Positions 30,483-41,900 of a stretch of DNA of 64,000 nucleotides are shown piece by piece. The stretch is from contig CM074127.1 of the NCBI GenBank assembly GCA_037178625.1, forward strand, positions 4,464,001 to 4,528,000, read 5' to 3'. This stretch comes from Skeletonema tropicum (lineage: Eukaryota > Bacillariophyta > Thalassiosirophyceae > Thalassiosirales > Thalassiosiraceae). The notes under the pieces are model-generated. The model had not been told where the DNA came from. It was given only the letters and a program-made list of their open reading frames with translations, and did no database searches. The position numbers were made by a program, and so were the translations under genes. How positions within the stretch are numbered: the stretch's first letter is position 1; each line of letters opens with the position of its first letter.

Positions 30483-32462
30483 TTAGAATTTGTTGTTAGT
30501 TACATAATCAATCTGTTTTTGTTCATCTCTAACCTCTTTTAGAAGATTCCATGGTAGTTGCTGAGGGAATGGGTTCATGTTAGTGGTGGTTTGACGACCA
30601 TAATGTAGTTTGTTTTGTAACCCCTGATTCACCATTTTATGTCGTGAATACAGGGCAGCATCCTCCTGAGCTCGAGTGAGCCCATCGAGCAAACTTCCTT
30701 CATTGAATTGATCCATCAACCGTTGGAAGGGAGTAAATGTTCGAGACAAATGCATAATTTCTTGCTGTTTGCTGATTTGCAATGCCGCCGCTGATGTTAG
30801 TTCGTCGATTCGTTCATTCCCCATGTTGACCGAATCAGAGCCTACAACCAGCGGCTTTCGTTTGTCTGGCTTGCCACTGGCAGAATAGAATTTGACAGTC
30901 CACCTCATTTGTTCATCAATGATGCTTTTCTTCTTTTCCTTCTCTGCAACTTCGTCGTCGTGCTGCCTCTGGACATTCCACAAAGCCTCTTGTTCTGCTT
31001 GACGCCATTCACCCCAATGGCTCACACTATCGTCTGCCTCCCTTTCATTAGATAGGATGGCAGCCAGCTTTTTCTCAACGGATTTGAGCCTGACCTGAAT
31101 GCGAAACAACATGTCGAGCTTGGCGTTTGTTATTCTTTCACGAGTATAAGCTAAGTTGAGTTTGACCTGTTCCTCCCACCCACCTTCAACTTCCTGCGGG
31201 GAAATTTGTTGCAAAAGATTGAACTGATCCTCAAAGTGAGTCTCCAGTGAGTGAATCTCTTCATATTTCTGCCGCCGTTCTTCCAGCAAGTTTGCATGTT
31301 GAAATTCAGTATCAGCCTTGATTTTTAGCTTGGCCGGACTTTTGAGGTCTTCGACCCTTTGAGCCCAATAGTTATGCTCGGATGTAATGATTCTAATTTT
31401 GTTGCAGTGTTGTTCAATAGAACGCTCGTAGAGAAGGTCACGATTGCGAAGTTGAGCATCAAAACGCCTCCAGCAACATTGAATCTTGAGTGCTGCCTTT
31501 GAGTGTTCTGTGTACATCAATGTAACTCGCCGCTGTGCAAGTCTTTTTCTGACGATGCATTGGATTTGTCTTGCGTAAAAGTTGACCCGCATATCTGCAA
31601 ATGCGAGACGTAGGGAGAGCGCCTTCCATCGGATTTGGTTGACTTCCCAAGAGTGCTGAAGTTTCATTGACGCCAGGATACGTTTCGCAAAGTACATTCT
31701 AACTGTGGATTGACAAATCACCGCTGCGTTGTGTTCCAACTTGAGTTGCTTTCTTCTACGGCACCTTGCAACATAAAGCTGGATAGTGCGAAGAATAATC
31801 AAAGTTGCATCCCGCTTTGTTCGTTGTAGCTCCTGCAAAACTCTTCGTGCAATAAACTGTCGAACAAAACATTGAATTCTTGTCGCCTTTGATGTTTCTA
31901 GTGCAAGCTGCCTAACATATGCTGTTGCCAAGACGCGTCTGAATGACGACTGCAGGAAAATAGCAGCTGCTGTCTCCCTAGCCACTAATTCATAAAATTC
32001 ATCCAGTCGTGACGCCTGCATGTCTTCTTTGTTCGTCTTCAACTTCATGTGCTTGAGCACACGAGAAATTTTGGTATTGGCTTCCACATACGGGAGAGGA
32101 CCTTCCATTGATGACTTTGCAACAGATCGTTTAGTTGTTGCTTGCTTGCTTGCGCCAAGTAGAGCATTTCGCATCTCCCTGATGTGACGTCGTTGATGGA
32201 CCTTTTTTGGAGAGTTTGTCTTGTTGATGCGCTTGAGATGTCTCTGGGCGTGCGGGTGAACTAAATGGCCAGGCAACTCAATGAAATTGGAGAGGTCTTT
32301 TCGAGCAGCATTGTCCTTCTCTGACTTTTCGTATGAAAGGAATGACTGCATCCATATCGAGCTGAAATCGTCGTAGTTCGACAAATTTCTATCGCCGCTA
32401 GCACGAGGAATCGCATTCGTACGGTGCTGAGGCGAGAGTATGTCTGAAGGCGTTGTTGGCAT
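30483..32462 (-). CDS. IQ-motif (calmodulin-binding) coiled-coil protein
   Basis: 659 aa, single exon. The central part has a row of IQ-like motifs, each starting with A-x-x-I/L-Q: AAIFLQSSFRRVLATAYVR, ATRIQCFVRQFIARRVL, AAVICQSTVRMYFAKRIL, ARQIQCIVRKRLAQRR and AALKIQCCWRRFDAQLRNR, which would bind calmodulin or related light chains. The C-terminal third is predicted coiled coil (LEERRQKYEEIHSLETHFED, LKSVEKKLAAILSNE). The N-terminal ~100 residues are basic. No motor or kinase domain is present, so it is not a myosin. Such stand-alone IQ proteins are often centrosomal, axonemal or cytoskeletal, but no specific role can be given. Part of its 3' end exists as a decayed copy beyond the satellite. 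Confidence 0.8.
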   Translation of the reverse strand: MPTTPSDILSPQHRTNAIPRASGDRNLSNYDDFSSIWMQSFLSYEKSEKDNAARKDLSNFIELPGHLVHPHAQRHLKRINKTNSPKKVHQRRHIREMRNALLGASKQATTKRSVAKSSMEGPLPYVEANTKISRVLKHMKLKTNKEDMQASRLDEFYELVARETAAAIFLQSSFRRVLATAYVRQLALETSKATRIQCFVRQFIARRVLQELQRTKRDATLIILRTIQLYVARCRRRKQLKLEHNAAVICQSTVRMYFAKRILASMKLQHSWEVNQIRWKALSLRLAFADMRVNFYARQIQCIVRKRLAQRRVTLMYTEHSKAALKIQCCWRRFDAQLRNRDLLYERSIEQHCNKIRIITSEHNYWAQRVEDLKSPAKLKIKADTEFQHANLLEERRQKYEEIHSLETHFEDQFNLLQQISPQEVEGGWEEQVKLNLAYTRERITNAKLDMLFRIQVRLKSVEKKLAAILSNEREADDSVSHWGEWRQAEQEALWNVQRQHDDEVAEKEKKKSIIDEQMRWTVKFYSASGKPDKRKPLVVGSDSVNMGNERIDELTSAAALQISKQQEIMHLSRTFTPFQRLMDQFNEGSLLDGLTRAQEDAALYSRHKMVNQGLQNKLHYGRQTTTNMNPFPQQLPWNLLKEVRDEQKQIDYVTNNKF

Positions 32463-32595
32463 TGTTATATTTTGTTGTTTGTATTGTTTCCGAAGCGTCG
32501 CGAGCTTACCCTTGTCGCGAGCGAGATTATGAATAAATTTTAAATTTTCTGGTTTTGCTTCCCATCTCCAGCAGACAACCTCAATCCATAGATAA

Positions 32596-33903
32596 ATGAT
32601 GTTCCTCGCTAATCTAGTATGTAGAATAGCATTGGCATTCCTCGCCGCAAATGCCGTAGGAGAGGCTTTATCTACATGTTCTTTAGATTCTCAGTGCCCA
32701 ATTCAAGACGTTCCAAAAACATCCTGTGTAAAGGTCTCTGGTGCCACAGAATTCACTGCCAATGCTTTTTACTGTGATGCTCCAGATAAACAATCTTACA
32801 AGTTAATCGCCACTTCACATGACAGCAAACTTCGATATGAGCTTCGTCGTGACGAACTCCAATGGCGACTCATTCGCATAACAAAGACGAAACGTGATTG
32901 GGTAGAACTCCCAATCTACGTTGGACTTCCCAAACAAGATATCCATATACAAACTCAGCCACAAGACCTTCACTGGTCAGCATTGTTGCTCGGTAGTGAC
33001 TCGATTGATTACACTGAGCCAGCAATTGACGTGACTATCATCAATATTCCTACAGCTTTTATCGAGTCAGTACAATTGTTGGACAGATTAAGAACCGGCA
33101 CCCTTGACGCATGCCAGATGACTGCGTGTGATGCTACGCTGTCACCACTTTTGTTGGCCGATACAAACAGCGAACAATTGTGTTCCCTCGGGGCGCAATT
33201 GTCCGCAACTCTTGCAAACGAACTAGGCAACGCAAAGTTGGCAGCAGAACGCCTCGATGTCGCTAGATCCTGTGCACGCAACAAAATTAATCAATTGGTG
33301 TCCAACCACAAACCAATTCCAAGATCCCTTCGATGGGAAGTTGCCGAAACTAGCTACCAGATAGCAAGATCATTGGTCAAGGCAGGAATGCTTCAAGCAG
33401 CAATCGATGCGATACTCGTAGGCCTTGCCAGTTCTCCACTTCAGCGACAAAAGCGAATGCTGTACGTGGCATTAGGCGACCTAAAGCTTGCAGCCAAAGA
33501 ACGGAAAGCAGCGTATAATGCCTACGTCCACGCATTGAAAGCCGTGCGTCAACAGGGAGGTGCGGTTGAGATCTCAACCTTTTTACAGTCGTTCGAGGAC
33601 TCAGTCGGCGATTTCATAGGACAAGTTGTCAGCAGCAAATCTCATAGCTCCGAGTTGGCTTTTGCAGTTCCAAACAATTACTCTCAGATAAGAATCAGCC
33701 TTATCCTTCACGCCGAGAAAGATGACGCTTTTGGGACATGGGATATTGACGAATTTGAGACGCATCCATTGGTTGATCCACTCACAAGTTTTGGACGTGA
33801 ATGTGAAATGCACGAAACTTCCTTCGATTTTTGCCATTCTGTGTTGTTGACCATCTCCCCCCCTCTCTACAGAACTCAGGAGCAAAATATAATCATATCG
33901 TAA
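32596..33903 (+). CDS. Predicted secreted protein with TPR-like helical region
   Basis: 435 aa, single exon. Residues 1-25 are a signal peptide (LVCRIALAFLAANAVGEA), followed by a Cys-containing segment (STCSLDSQCP, KTSCVKVS, YCDAP) whose spacing suggests disulfides and hence a lumenal or extracellular site. Residues ~225-330 are alpha-helical with alternating A/L/Y pattern (AKLAAERLDVARSCA, SYQIARSLVKAGMLQAAIDA, ALGDLKLAAKERKAAYNAYVHAL) like three TPR units. The rest is not recognised. Convergent with the acetyltransferase gene; only 29 bp lie between the two stop codons. Confidence 0.65.
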   Translation: MMFLANLVCRIALAFLAANAVGEALSTCSLDSQCPIQDVPKTSCVKVSGATEFTANAFYCDAPDKQSYKLIATSHDSKLRYELRRDELQWRLIRITKTKRDWVELPIYVGLPKQDIHIQTQPQDLHWSALLLGSDSIDYTEPAIDVTIINIPTAFIESVQLLDRLRTGTLDACQMTACDATLSPLLLADTNSEQLCSLGAQLSATLANELGNAKLAAERLDVARSCARNKINQLVSNHKPIPRSLRWEVAETSYQIARSLVKAGMLQAAIDAILVGLASSPLQRQKRMLYVALGDLKLAAKERKAAYNAYVHALKAVRQQGGAVEISTFLQSFEDSVGDFIGQVVSSKSHSSELAFAVPNNYSQIRISLILHAEKDDAFGTWDIDEFETHPLVDPLTSFGRECEMHETSFDFCHSVLLTISPPLYRTQEQNIIIS

Positions 33904-33932
33904 ATGAACTTCTTTCCCCAGCAATGGTTTGT

Positions 33933-34496
33933 CTATTTTAACCACAACCGAAGTCTATATGCGTTGTTCCAATTGAGGTAATACTTGACAAGCAACTCTT
34001 CTCTAATAAACCCCAGGCGATCTTCATATAATCTCATCGCCCCTTTATTCGTAACCTCCGTTTCTAGCTGTATCGATTGACATCCCATTTGTTGCATCCG
34101 TTGTATAGCACGCAGTGCCAAAGCTGTTCCGATGCCAGACCGGCGATAATTTGTTTCTACAGCAAGCATCCCGATGTAACCTGTATACACTTTCGCAGCG
34201 TCATCATCAATGTCATCATCTCTCTTGACATCAATTTTGCACACAACACATCCAATTGGACGTTTGTCATCACTGTCCGATGGAACAGCTAGAATACACA
34301 GCTGCGGCCATCGATGTAAGAAATAACGATAGGTGAACACTGAGTAAGGTTCGCTTAAATCTTTCTGAACTAATTGCATCACATCTTCCAGTTGTTCTTC
34401 GTTGACGTAATCTACAAAATCTATCCCCTCTATGTCGGGTATGTTTACAGCGTTTACTTCATCGATAGTCACCATGTCTGCAGTGTTTTGTTGCAT
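33933..34496 (-). CDS. NAA30: N-alpha-acetyltransferase 30 (NatC catalytic subunit)
   Basis: 187 aa, single exon, ATG at 34496. GNAT fold acetylating the N-terminal Met of proteins starting Met-hydrophobic, on the ribosome as the NatC complex. Family marks: KDLSEPYSVFTYRYFLHRWP, the substrate-binding segment typical of NAA30; the acetyl-CoA loop RRSGIGTAL (R-x-x-G-x-G/A); and the C-terminal YEDRLGFIREELLVKYYLN. Length of the catalytic part agrees with the family. A short acidic N-terminal extension precedes it. Confidence 0.9.
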   Translation of the reverse strand: MQQNTADMVTIDEVNAVNIPDIEGIDFVDYVNEEQLEDVMQLVQKDLSEPYSVFTYRYFLHRWPQLCILAVPSDSDDKRPIGCVVCKIDVKRDDDIDDDAAKVYTGYIGMLAVETNYRRSGIGTALALRAIQRMQQMGCQSIQLETEVTNKGAMRLYEDRLGFIREELLVKYYLNWNNAYRLRLWLK

Positions 34497-34536
34497 GCCT
34501 GCCGCTGCCCTGCCGCCTTCCCTATGGTATCATTGG

Positions 34537-34559
34537 TTTTTTTTTTTTTTTTTTTTTTT
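34537..34559. repeat. Poly-T tract
   Basis: A run of 23 T between the divergent NAA30 and lumenal cyclophilin-like genes; could be a promoter-proximal nucleosome-excluding tract. Confidence 0.95.
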
Positions 34560-34764
34560 AACAGATAAATTTATTGGTTTGGGTTCGAGGTTGATGAGCC
34601 ATCAAATAATCAGCTCATCCGTGTGAGCCCCTCATCCTTTGAATCTTTTTTGCGCCAGAGCGTTTATCGCGGATGACGCACACTGCACTGGGCGGGCCAA
34701 GCTACTTATCGTTGCTGCATTGATAACAATACTCGGGAGCGAGGCGGCATCTACTGTTGCTACC

Positions 34765-35803
34765 ATGAGAGTCGCATCCGCATTGATACTGGCTCTAGCT
34801 GTCCAGCTTGCAGATGGGTTCCAAATCAGTAATAGGCTAGTGACGCCACAAGCTTCCTCTCCCTCAAGAGGTCTTCAAATGACTGAGCAAGAACACGAAG
34901 AAAAAACTTTTGCAACACAAGAGTTATTTCCAGACCAACAGAGACGAACCTTGATTCAACAAGTTGCTCAGTCAATTGTTGTTGCTCCAATAATAGGATA
35001 CAGCAGCAGTGCATCTGCAGCCATTGACGTCAGCTCTCTTCCACAAGTAACACATAAAGTCTTTATGGATATCAGGATTTCACGCCGCGACGGCACATTT
35101 TATGTGAAGAAAAACATCGAGGACCCCACCGATGAACCAATTTACGCTCATTTAGTTCTTGGCTTGTACTGGCAACAATGCACCCAACTGTGTGAGACAA
35201 TTTTTGAATTATGTAAATGTTCCTTTTGATCTAGACAATCCGAATCCGAGTTACAGTACAACAAGGTTTAGCACATTGGATACTGAAAGTGGGCTATTGA
35301 TTGGCGGTATATCTGGATTGGACGTGACAACACTTGCAGGTGGAAATGTGCTTGAATATAAAGGGAAAGTGATCCCAGCCAAATTGTGGCTGGAGAATAC
35401 CAAGAAGGAAGAAGATACCTATAAAGCAATTCCTCATGATCGTAAAGGGCTTCTCACTCATAGAAATTTGGATTTGACACCTTCGTTTGGGGTAACTACA
35501 CGCAAGAGTTCATCATCATTGGATTCTACACATACAGTGTTTGGATGTGTGTTAGAAGATAATGATGGTTTCTTAGAGAAGGTGATTGATATTCCTGCAA
35601 TGACATCCGACGGATTAGTTAGCAAAACAAGTAATGAACCAGTCAATGTGGGAGGTGGAACAGCGTTAGCTTCTAGTTTGTTTACTGCACAACGTCGGGT
35701 CTTTAGGGACGCTGCTAAGACATTTGGTGATACTCGACTCGATAGGTTACCTGACGGAAAATTATTACGTCGTGTCGAAGTTACTCAGGTTGGATCGTTG
35801 TAA
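34765..35803 (+). CDS. Thylakoid-lumen cyclophilin-like protein, one frameshift
   Basis: The ATG at 34765 starts MRVASALILALAVQLADGF, a signal peptide ending before Phe as in diatom plastid presequences. A second signal follows: RRTLIQQVAQSIVVAP with hydrophobic stretch and ASA cleavage site, predicting Tat or Sec export into the lumen. The mature part resembles the cyclophilin-type fold: KVFMDIRIS, YAHLVLGL, then after the break APNCVRQFLNYV, and near the end VFGCVLED. Active-site residues typical of isomerases are not clearly present, so activity is doubtful. The frame shifts near 35169: GGCTTGTACTGG must lose one base to read LGLYGNNAPNCV. About 345 aa after correction. An in-frame upstream ATG-less extension exists but is not needed. 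Confidence 0.7.
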
Positions 35804-36056
35804 CTCACTTGAAATGGATTTTATTTTGTTACATGATATCTATCTAATGATTAATGAACAAATGATGTATCAATGCATTAGCTTCTTTCCCTCTGTAGCA
35901 TCTTCTTTTTGGCAGCATCTATTACTGCCTCTCTTCTCAAGCTCGACTCTGCACTCCTTTGACTCGAGCACTTGCTTTCTTTCACCTTGCCCATGGCCAA
36001 GAGGCACGGCATGTTCAGCTATCTCTTTCCCACTTCTGCTTGACCTGTAGACCTCT

Positions 36057-36281
36057 CTAGTGACGTAGATGACGTGACTTTGCCTTTTCGTAAATGAAAC
36101 CGCCAGGGCCTCCTGGTTTATTAGGCTTGTGATATCCAGCTCCTCGGCGACAAAAGGCTGATACCTTCAGATAAGAAGCTTGGAGTTCAAGTGGAAATGG
36201 ATCATCATCGTTTGTATGCTTCCTCGATGTTCTCTTCTTCTTTGTCGATGGTGTCTTCGTTGCTGGCGTAGTGGACTTCAT
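36057..36281 (-). CDS. Small basic protein, hypothetical
   Basis: 74 aa. N-terminus KSTTPATKTPSTKKKRTSRK is very basic; the second half has ASYLKVSAFCRRGAGYHKPN and a GGPGGF stretch. I do not recognise it. Support comes from position (between a convergent neighbour and a divergent one, with no other gene in that strand) and a composition unlike random frames. It could be a small nuclear or ribosome-associated protein, or chance. Confidence 0.4.
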   Translation of the reverse strand: MKSTTPATKTPSTKKKRTSRKHTNDDDPFPLELQASYLKVSAFCRRGAGYHKPNKPGGPGGFIYEKAKSRHLRH

Positions 36282-36603
36282 GGTTCATGGTTTATGGATG
36301 TTTCATGTTCATGTTTGTGGTCTTTGATTTCGCTGTCTGTGAGAGGAGAGAGGAGAATCATGTGGTGACGGTGATCGTTTTCTCCATCACGCTCTTCCAG
36401 CGTTCCAACGCATGTCACAACATTGCTGACAGCACATTTATCAGCACCTTTTGACATCCTTCATCTTTCATCTTCACGCTTCCAATAAACTCCTCGTCAT
36501 TTTCATTTTTTAGGATCGTTGTCGTTGTTTGTCGGCGATAAAGAAGATTGTGGATCGATAGCAATAAAATCATTAGTGAAGGCAATACAGAAACAACAAA
36601 ACC
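36282..36603. promoter_or_regulatory. Intergenic region upstream of USP14
   Basis: About 320 bp between divergent starts. No repeat or RNA gene seen. Confidence 0.4.
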
Positions 36604-38296
36604 ATGACGGCATACAAAACACTCGTAAAATGGGGCAAGGAATCGATCGAAATCGAAATGGATCCCTCACAGGGCGTAGACGGCTTGAAGCAAACACTTC
36701 AGGCAAGAACAGGAGTTCCCAAAGATCGGATGAAAATCATGCCCAAATCAAAGGGACTATGGAAGGGTGTTCTCAAGGATACGCAGGATCTTTCCTGCAC
36801 TAAACCTTACTGGAATTTCACCTCCAATTCAAATGCTCATGATGGGATCGGCAACACTTCCTGTCGAGCCAGTGAAGAAAACTATCTTTTTGGAGGATTT
36901 GCCACCCGAAGAGGCTGCCAAGATGGTCGAGCCGAGTGGTCTCGTTAACTTGGGCAACACGTGCTACCTCAATAGTGTGACGCAATGTCTACGAGTCATC
37001 CCTCAACTACGTGATGGGCTCAAGTCCTACACCCCCTCATCTAGTAACGGAGCAAGTCAGCAGGGGCAAATGCATGCACTCCTACTCAAATCTCTCCTCT
37101 CAACGATGGATTCGCTGGACAAATCTCCCAATGCGATATCACCCAACAATCTTGTAATGTCGACGAAAATGTCCTTTCCACAAATGGCACAGACCGGGCC
37201 AGGGTGGGGCTCCCATGCAGCAGGATGCAGAGGAATTTTATTCCAGTATCATGGGTGTTTGTGCTGGAGAGATGAGGGGAGATCCTGCACTAAAGGCAGC
37301 GTTTGGTGGAGAGAAGCCATCGGGGGATCAGTTGGATGGGGCTGATAATGTTATTGATGCAGTGTTCGGATTGAAGATGGAAGAGACACTGACTTGTGAT
37401 GAACTCACTACAACTTCCACTGACAAGGATGATGCTATGGACACGGATGCCAATGCCCTAGTGGAGCCAGCAGTAGTATCCTATGATCTTCATCGGAAGC
37501 TCGTGTGCAACATTCAGGGAGGATCAGGATTCTTCCTCTCAGGTCAATATCACTCACATTGGCGAGGGAATTCAACTCTCTCTTACTGGAAAATTAGAAA
37601 AATATTCGGAGGCACTTGGACGTAATGCCCAATGGACTCGATCTCAAAAGATTGCACGTCTCCCTCCCTGTTTGGTAGTTCAGTTTGGAAGGTTTTACTG
37701 GAAGGCCACGCCTGATTCGCAGGATCATTCAGGTGTCAAATGCAAAGTGATGAAACCTGTTGGATTCCAATCAGTCTTTGATGTGTATGAATTCTGCAGT
37801 GATAAGGTCAAGAAGGTGTTGAAGGTTGCTAGAGATAAGGCTTTGGCTGAGGAAGAAGATCGCGTGGCGAAGAAGTTGAGAGGAGAGGATTTGGAGGATG
37901 ACAAAAAGGAAGATGAAGCCATGGACGAAGATGATGAAGAAGCAGCTGCTCTTCAAGCTGCGCTTGCAATGAGTGTTGAGCCAGAACAGCCACCAGTAGG
38001 ACCTGGGCTTCCTCACGACTTTCAGGGGTTATATGAACTTTTTGCTGTCGTGACGCACAAAGGAAGAGATGCTGATGGAGGTCATTACATGGGGTGGGTG
38101 AAGGCTGACAACACTGCTAGTAATGGATCTGAAAAGAAGCGAGAGAAGATTGCTGATTCTGACGAAGATAATGATGACTTGGTTCGTCTTCGATGATGAT
38201 GAAGTGAGTCCCTGTAAGACTGAGGATATTTTGAAGTTGAAGGGTGGTGGAGATTGGCACATGAGCTACCTTAACTTTTACCGGGCGAAGAAATAA
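36604..38296 (+). CDS. USP14: Ubiquitin carboxyl-terminal hydrolase 14/Ubp6 (proteasomal deubiquitinase), frameshifted
   Basis: Thiol protease that removes ubiquitin from substrates at the 26S proteasome. Residues 1-75 are the ubiquitin-like domain that docks on the proteasome (YKTLVKWGKESIEIEMD). The Cys box is GLVNLGNTCYLNSVTQCLR, followed by MQQDAEEFYSSIMG, LGRNAQW, the His box GGHYMGWV and the end WFVFDDDEVS...GGGDWHMSYLNFY; all catalytic residues are visible. These parts lie in several reading frames. Changes occur near 36790, 37205, 37510-37545 and 38180, each explained by one surplus base (for example GATGACTTGGTTC should be GATGACTGGTTC). About 560 aa after correction, the size of USP14 plus an acidic insert. 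The stop is at 38294-38296. Confidence 0.88.
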
Positions 38297-38970
38297 GAGA
38301 GTAGTCAAAAGCATTTTTATACACTGTGTTTATGATGTGTAGTCAACATGCTACGTGCAACCATAAAGTAAACTGTTCTCCTGTTTCACTTAGCTCTGCA
38401 CTGCTCCTTCACCTTCCAAACAAGCTTTCTGTCAAATGCTTCGCCAGCTCCTCTCTAGCGAATACGTAAGAACCCCTCAGTTCAATGCGTTCCTTTCCAA
38501 TTTCAATTTCAATTATTTACTTTAGTATCGTATGATATCGATATTGTCATTGTTCAATCAGATTCTAAGTATCATGCCCTGGCCCTACCGGTTGCTTTTG
38601 CCTTGCTCTCATCACGTCTCAGGGCATTTCAGGGCCATTGCCGTTTCGTCTGTCAATCACACCGTTTTTTAGTCGAGTCTTCCCATGCATCGCCATCTCC
38701 AATCGAAGATCGCTCGCCACTTTCATTTTTTGACAATGGTGCGAGTGAGATAGTAGCGGCTACACTCCCTCGATCTCAAGTAGTAATTCCTCTTTCATAA
38801 TCCAAGCATCGCTATATTCCCGCTGATCGTCTTCTTGTCAGCTGATTCTCCCATCGCAAAATCAACGACATTTTGCAGTAACTGTCAAATCATTAATATT
38901 TTATCGCCGCCCCAAAAACAGCAACAACTTACTTGATTAAAAATTCGACAACACAAACACTATAATCACC
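38297..38970. other. Intergenic region, no gene seen
   Basis: About 670 bp between two same-strand genes. Open frames here are short and unlike any protein; no repeat recognised. The start context CACCATGG at 38971 is good. Confidence 0.4.
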
Positions 38971-41900
38971 ATGGAAGAATTTCACACCCCCGAATCATCA
39001 TCATATCCAGACCAGATACGAACACCCGGCACTGTCTCAACAACAGCTCAACGTGCCTCCCTCCCCGCAAGCGCCGGCGGTAGTACTTCGACGACCCCAG
39101 CAGCAGCATCATCGGGCAAAAAACGTCCCGCATCATCCGACCATGATGATGACTCTGACGACGACGACGATAGCATGAACAACACCACCTCCTCCTTCTT
39201 CAGCCGCATAGTCTCCTCTGTCACCCCGTGGAAACGAAAGAATAAACGAGCTCGGTCATCTTTGGATTCAATGAGCGGTAGTGCGATTAAGAGTGCGTCA
39301 CGGTTGCCTACTAGCGAGGATAGTGATCGGTCCAGTCACAGTAATGGTGGCAGTAGTGGAAAGGCGACTCTTGAAAAGTTGAATTTGGAGCACAAATTTC
39401 ACGAGTCTCCCGCTGCTGCTGCTACTGAGGCGATGCCAGTGCAAACCTTAAATGGGCAACAAACTAACAACGAGGGGAATGCAGCGAAACGGGTTCGTAT
39501 TGCTGAGAGTGCCGGAACTGCCGCTGCTCCTACTACTACTACTGCTACCACTGCCAATGGAACCAACAATGGTGGTGAGGGAGGAGCCGTCAAGGCAGTA
39601 CGTATCGGAGGAACAACCTTTGTCTCTTCCACGACGAAAAGTAGTAGTCAGTCTGTCACAGTTTCAAGATGCAACAACAATGCCTAGATTCAGTATTGGA
39701 TCCACCACCACCACCAAACTCAAAGATGTTAGGGGAAGGAATGCCACACCGGCTAGGGGAAGAGGAGGAGAGAGATCAAAATGGGGGACATCCATCGGCA
39801 AAGGCAAGCAAGGTTTGGAAGTAGTAAAAATAATACTTTGCCACAGGATGGTTTGATGACCAATGGTTCATCTGGGATTGCTGCCATTAGTAATAAGGGT
39901 GAATTTCAACGCCGTTCTATTGGCAGTTTATCCAACTCTTCCAGAGGAGCAGGAGGAGCTTATAGACGTCGTGCCATCAATGCTCGAACTTACAAACCAA
40001 TGGGTAATCTACTCAGCAGGATTCATTCCGATTATGCTACTGGAAGGAATGGTGCTTCTGCTGGTGCTGCTGCAGGACAATCCAGGCAGCAAGTCGCTAT
40101 TTTTATCCAATTCAATTGCGGATCAAATTCTTAGAGATACGCAGAATAAATTATTTCAGAGTACGGCTAGTGGTGGTGGTGGCATTTATCAAGAGACGGC
40201 TTTGTTTGGTGTTGCTCCGAGTGACAACAACAATAATGGGGCGCGTACCTTTCAGGAGGAAGAGGCACAGTACAAGGCAGTCACTAAGAAGGGCAGTGCT
40301 GTTCCAAGGGTTAGGAATGAATCGAGTTTTTGGAAGTGGACAGATTGGTGGTAGGACTCAATTGGAAAGTGCTCCATCGACAGCAACTGCGACGACAGCA
40401 AAGAGTTTTGGAACTGCTGCTGTTCCTGCTATTCCTGCTGCTTCCACTGCAGGATCGGGAACGACTGCTTCTATATCGCTAAAGCCATCCATCGTTGATA
40501 AGTCAATCATGCCTGCGGCCACTTCCTTCGCAGCACCTTCCCGAATTGCAGCCGATTCTGATACAAAGGCCAAGGCCGTGGTAGTTTCGCCAAAAACCAC
40601 ATTTGCACCCTTCAAATCAAATCTCATCCCTGCACGAGATGCGGGTAGAACACAATTTCTTCCTTGCGATGCCGATGAGAATTTGTCCCAGAAAATGGGT
40701 GATGAAATAAGTCAGCTGGCATCAACCGAAGCTTTAGGAGAAAAGCTGCTAAAAACAATCCGTTTGGAGATGTCAGTGAAGCAACGAAGACTCCGAAGAA
40801 GAAGAAGAGTAAGGGGACACCTCATCCAAAGAAAGCAGGTGGTTATAATATGAAACCTATTTCTGAGGCGGCAGGAGGGACTCCGTTTAACTTCATGCCG
40901 GGCGGTGGTGCTGCGTCAGCTAAGGTGGATACTCCCTTGGCCTTTAAGTATGGCAAAAAGTCGGAAGTACCCCAATCTTCTACTCCTGCAGTATCCAAGA
41001 CACCTGCGAAACCGGTCGCTCCAGTCGCCGCCGACACAAGCACAAGCGAGACAAAAACTACTGTTTCTGAGGGATGGGGTAATATATTCGCAAGTCATAA
41101 AAAACAATGGAAATGCCCCGTATGCACAACACAAAATCCACTCGATGAAACTATTTGCTTATCTTGTGAGACTCCAAGAGAAGGAACCGCAAGCAAGTCC
41201 AATGCAACTCCTAGTAGCGGCAAGAATGGCAGCGACAAGAAAGCTACTGCAGGTACTGGAGGATTCACATTTGGTGCTCCCACATCAACCACGAAGGCGC
41301 CTGCAGGAAGCATTGGTGCCGGGGGATTCTCATTTGGTAGTGCCAGCTCTTCTACCGCTTCGACTAGCACCCCAGCGATCAAGTTTGGCGCAACTCCATC
41401 AAAGGCTAAGGAGCAAACAGAAAAGGATTGACAGCAAAACTAGCTCTAGTTCTGGATTTTCCTTTGGCACTGCTACACCGGCCAAGACAAAGCCATCTTC
41501 AGGTGGATTCAGCTTTGGTGTTACACCTGCTACCACTTCTTCGAAAGCTGAGAGTAATGCTGGTGGGGGTGAAGAGAAGAAGGATGACACGTCGAAAGGA
41601 AGTGTTGGATTTAGCTTCGGGGCCTCTGCATCTTCATCCTCGACATCGTCATCAAAGACGAATGCCACTTTTAGTTTTGCCCAAAATTCTGCTCCATCAG
41701 GTGCCGATGAAAACAAAGGTGACACTGCCAACACTGGAGCATTCAAATTTGGTGCACCTTCAAGCGACCCGAAGCCAAAACGAGGACGTGATGATGACGA
41801 AGAGAACGGGAAGCAGAAGAAAACAAGTGTTGGCGCTGGATTTTCATTTGGTTCCAATGCGACAGAGAACAAGTCAACTCCAACAACATCTTTTGGGTTT

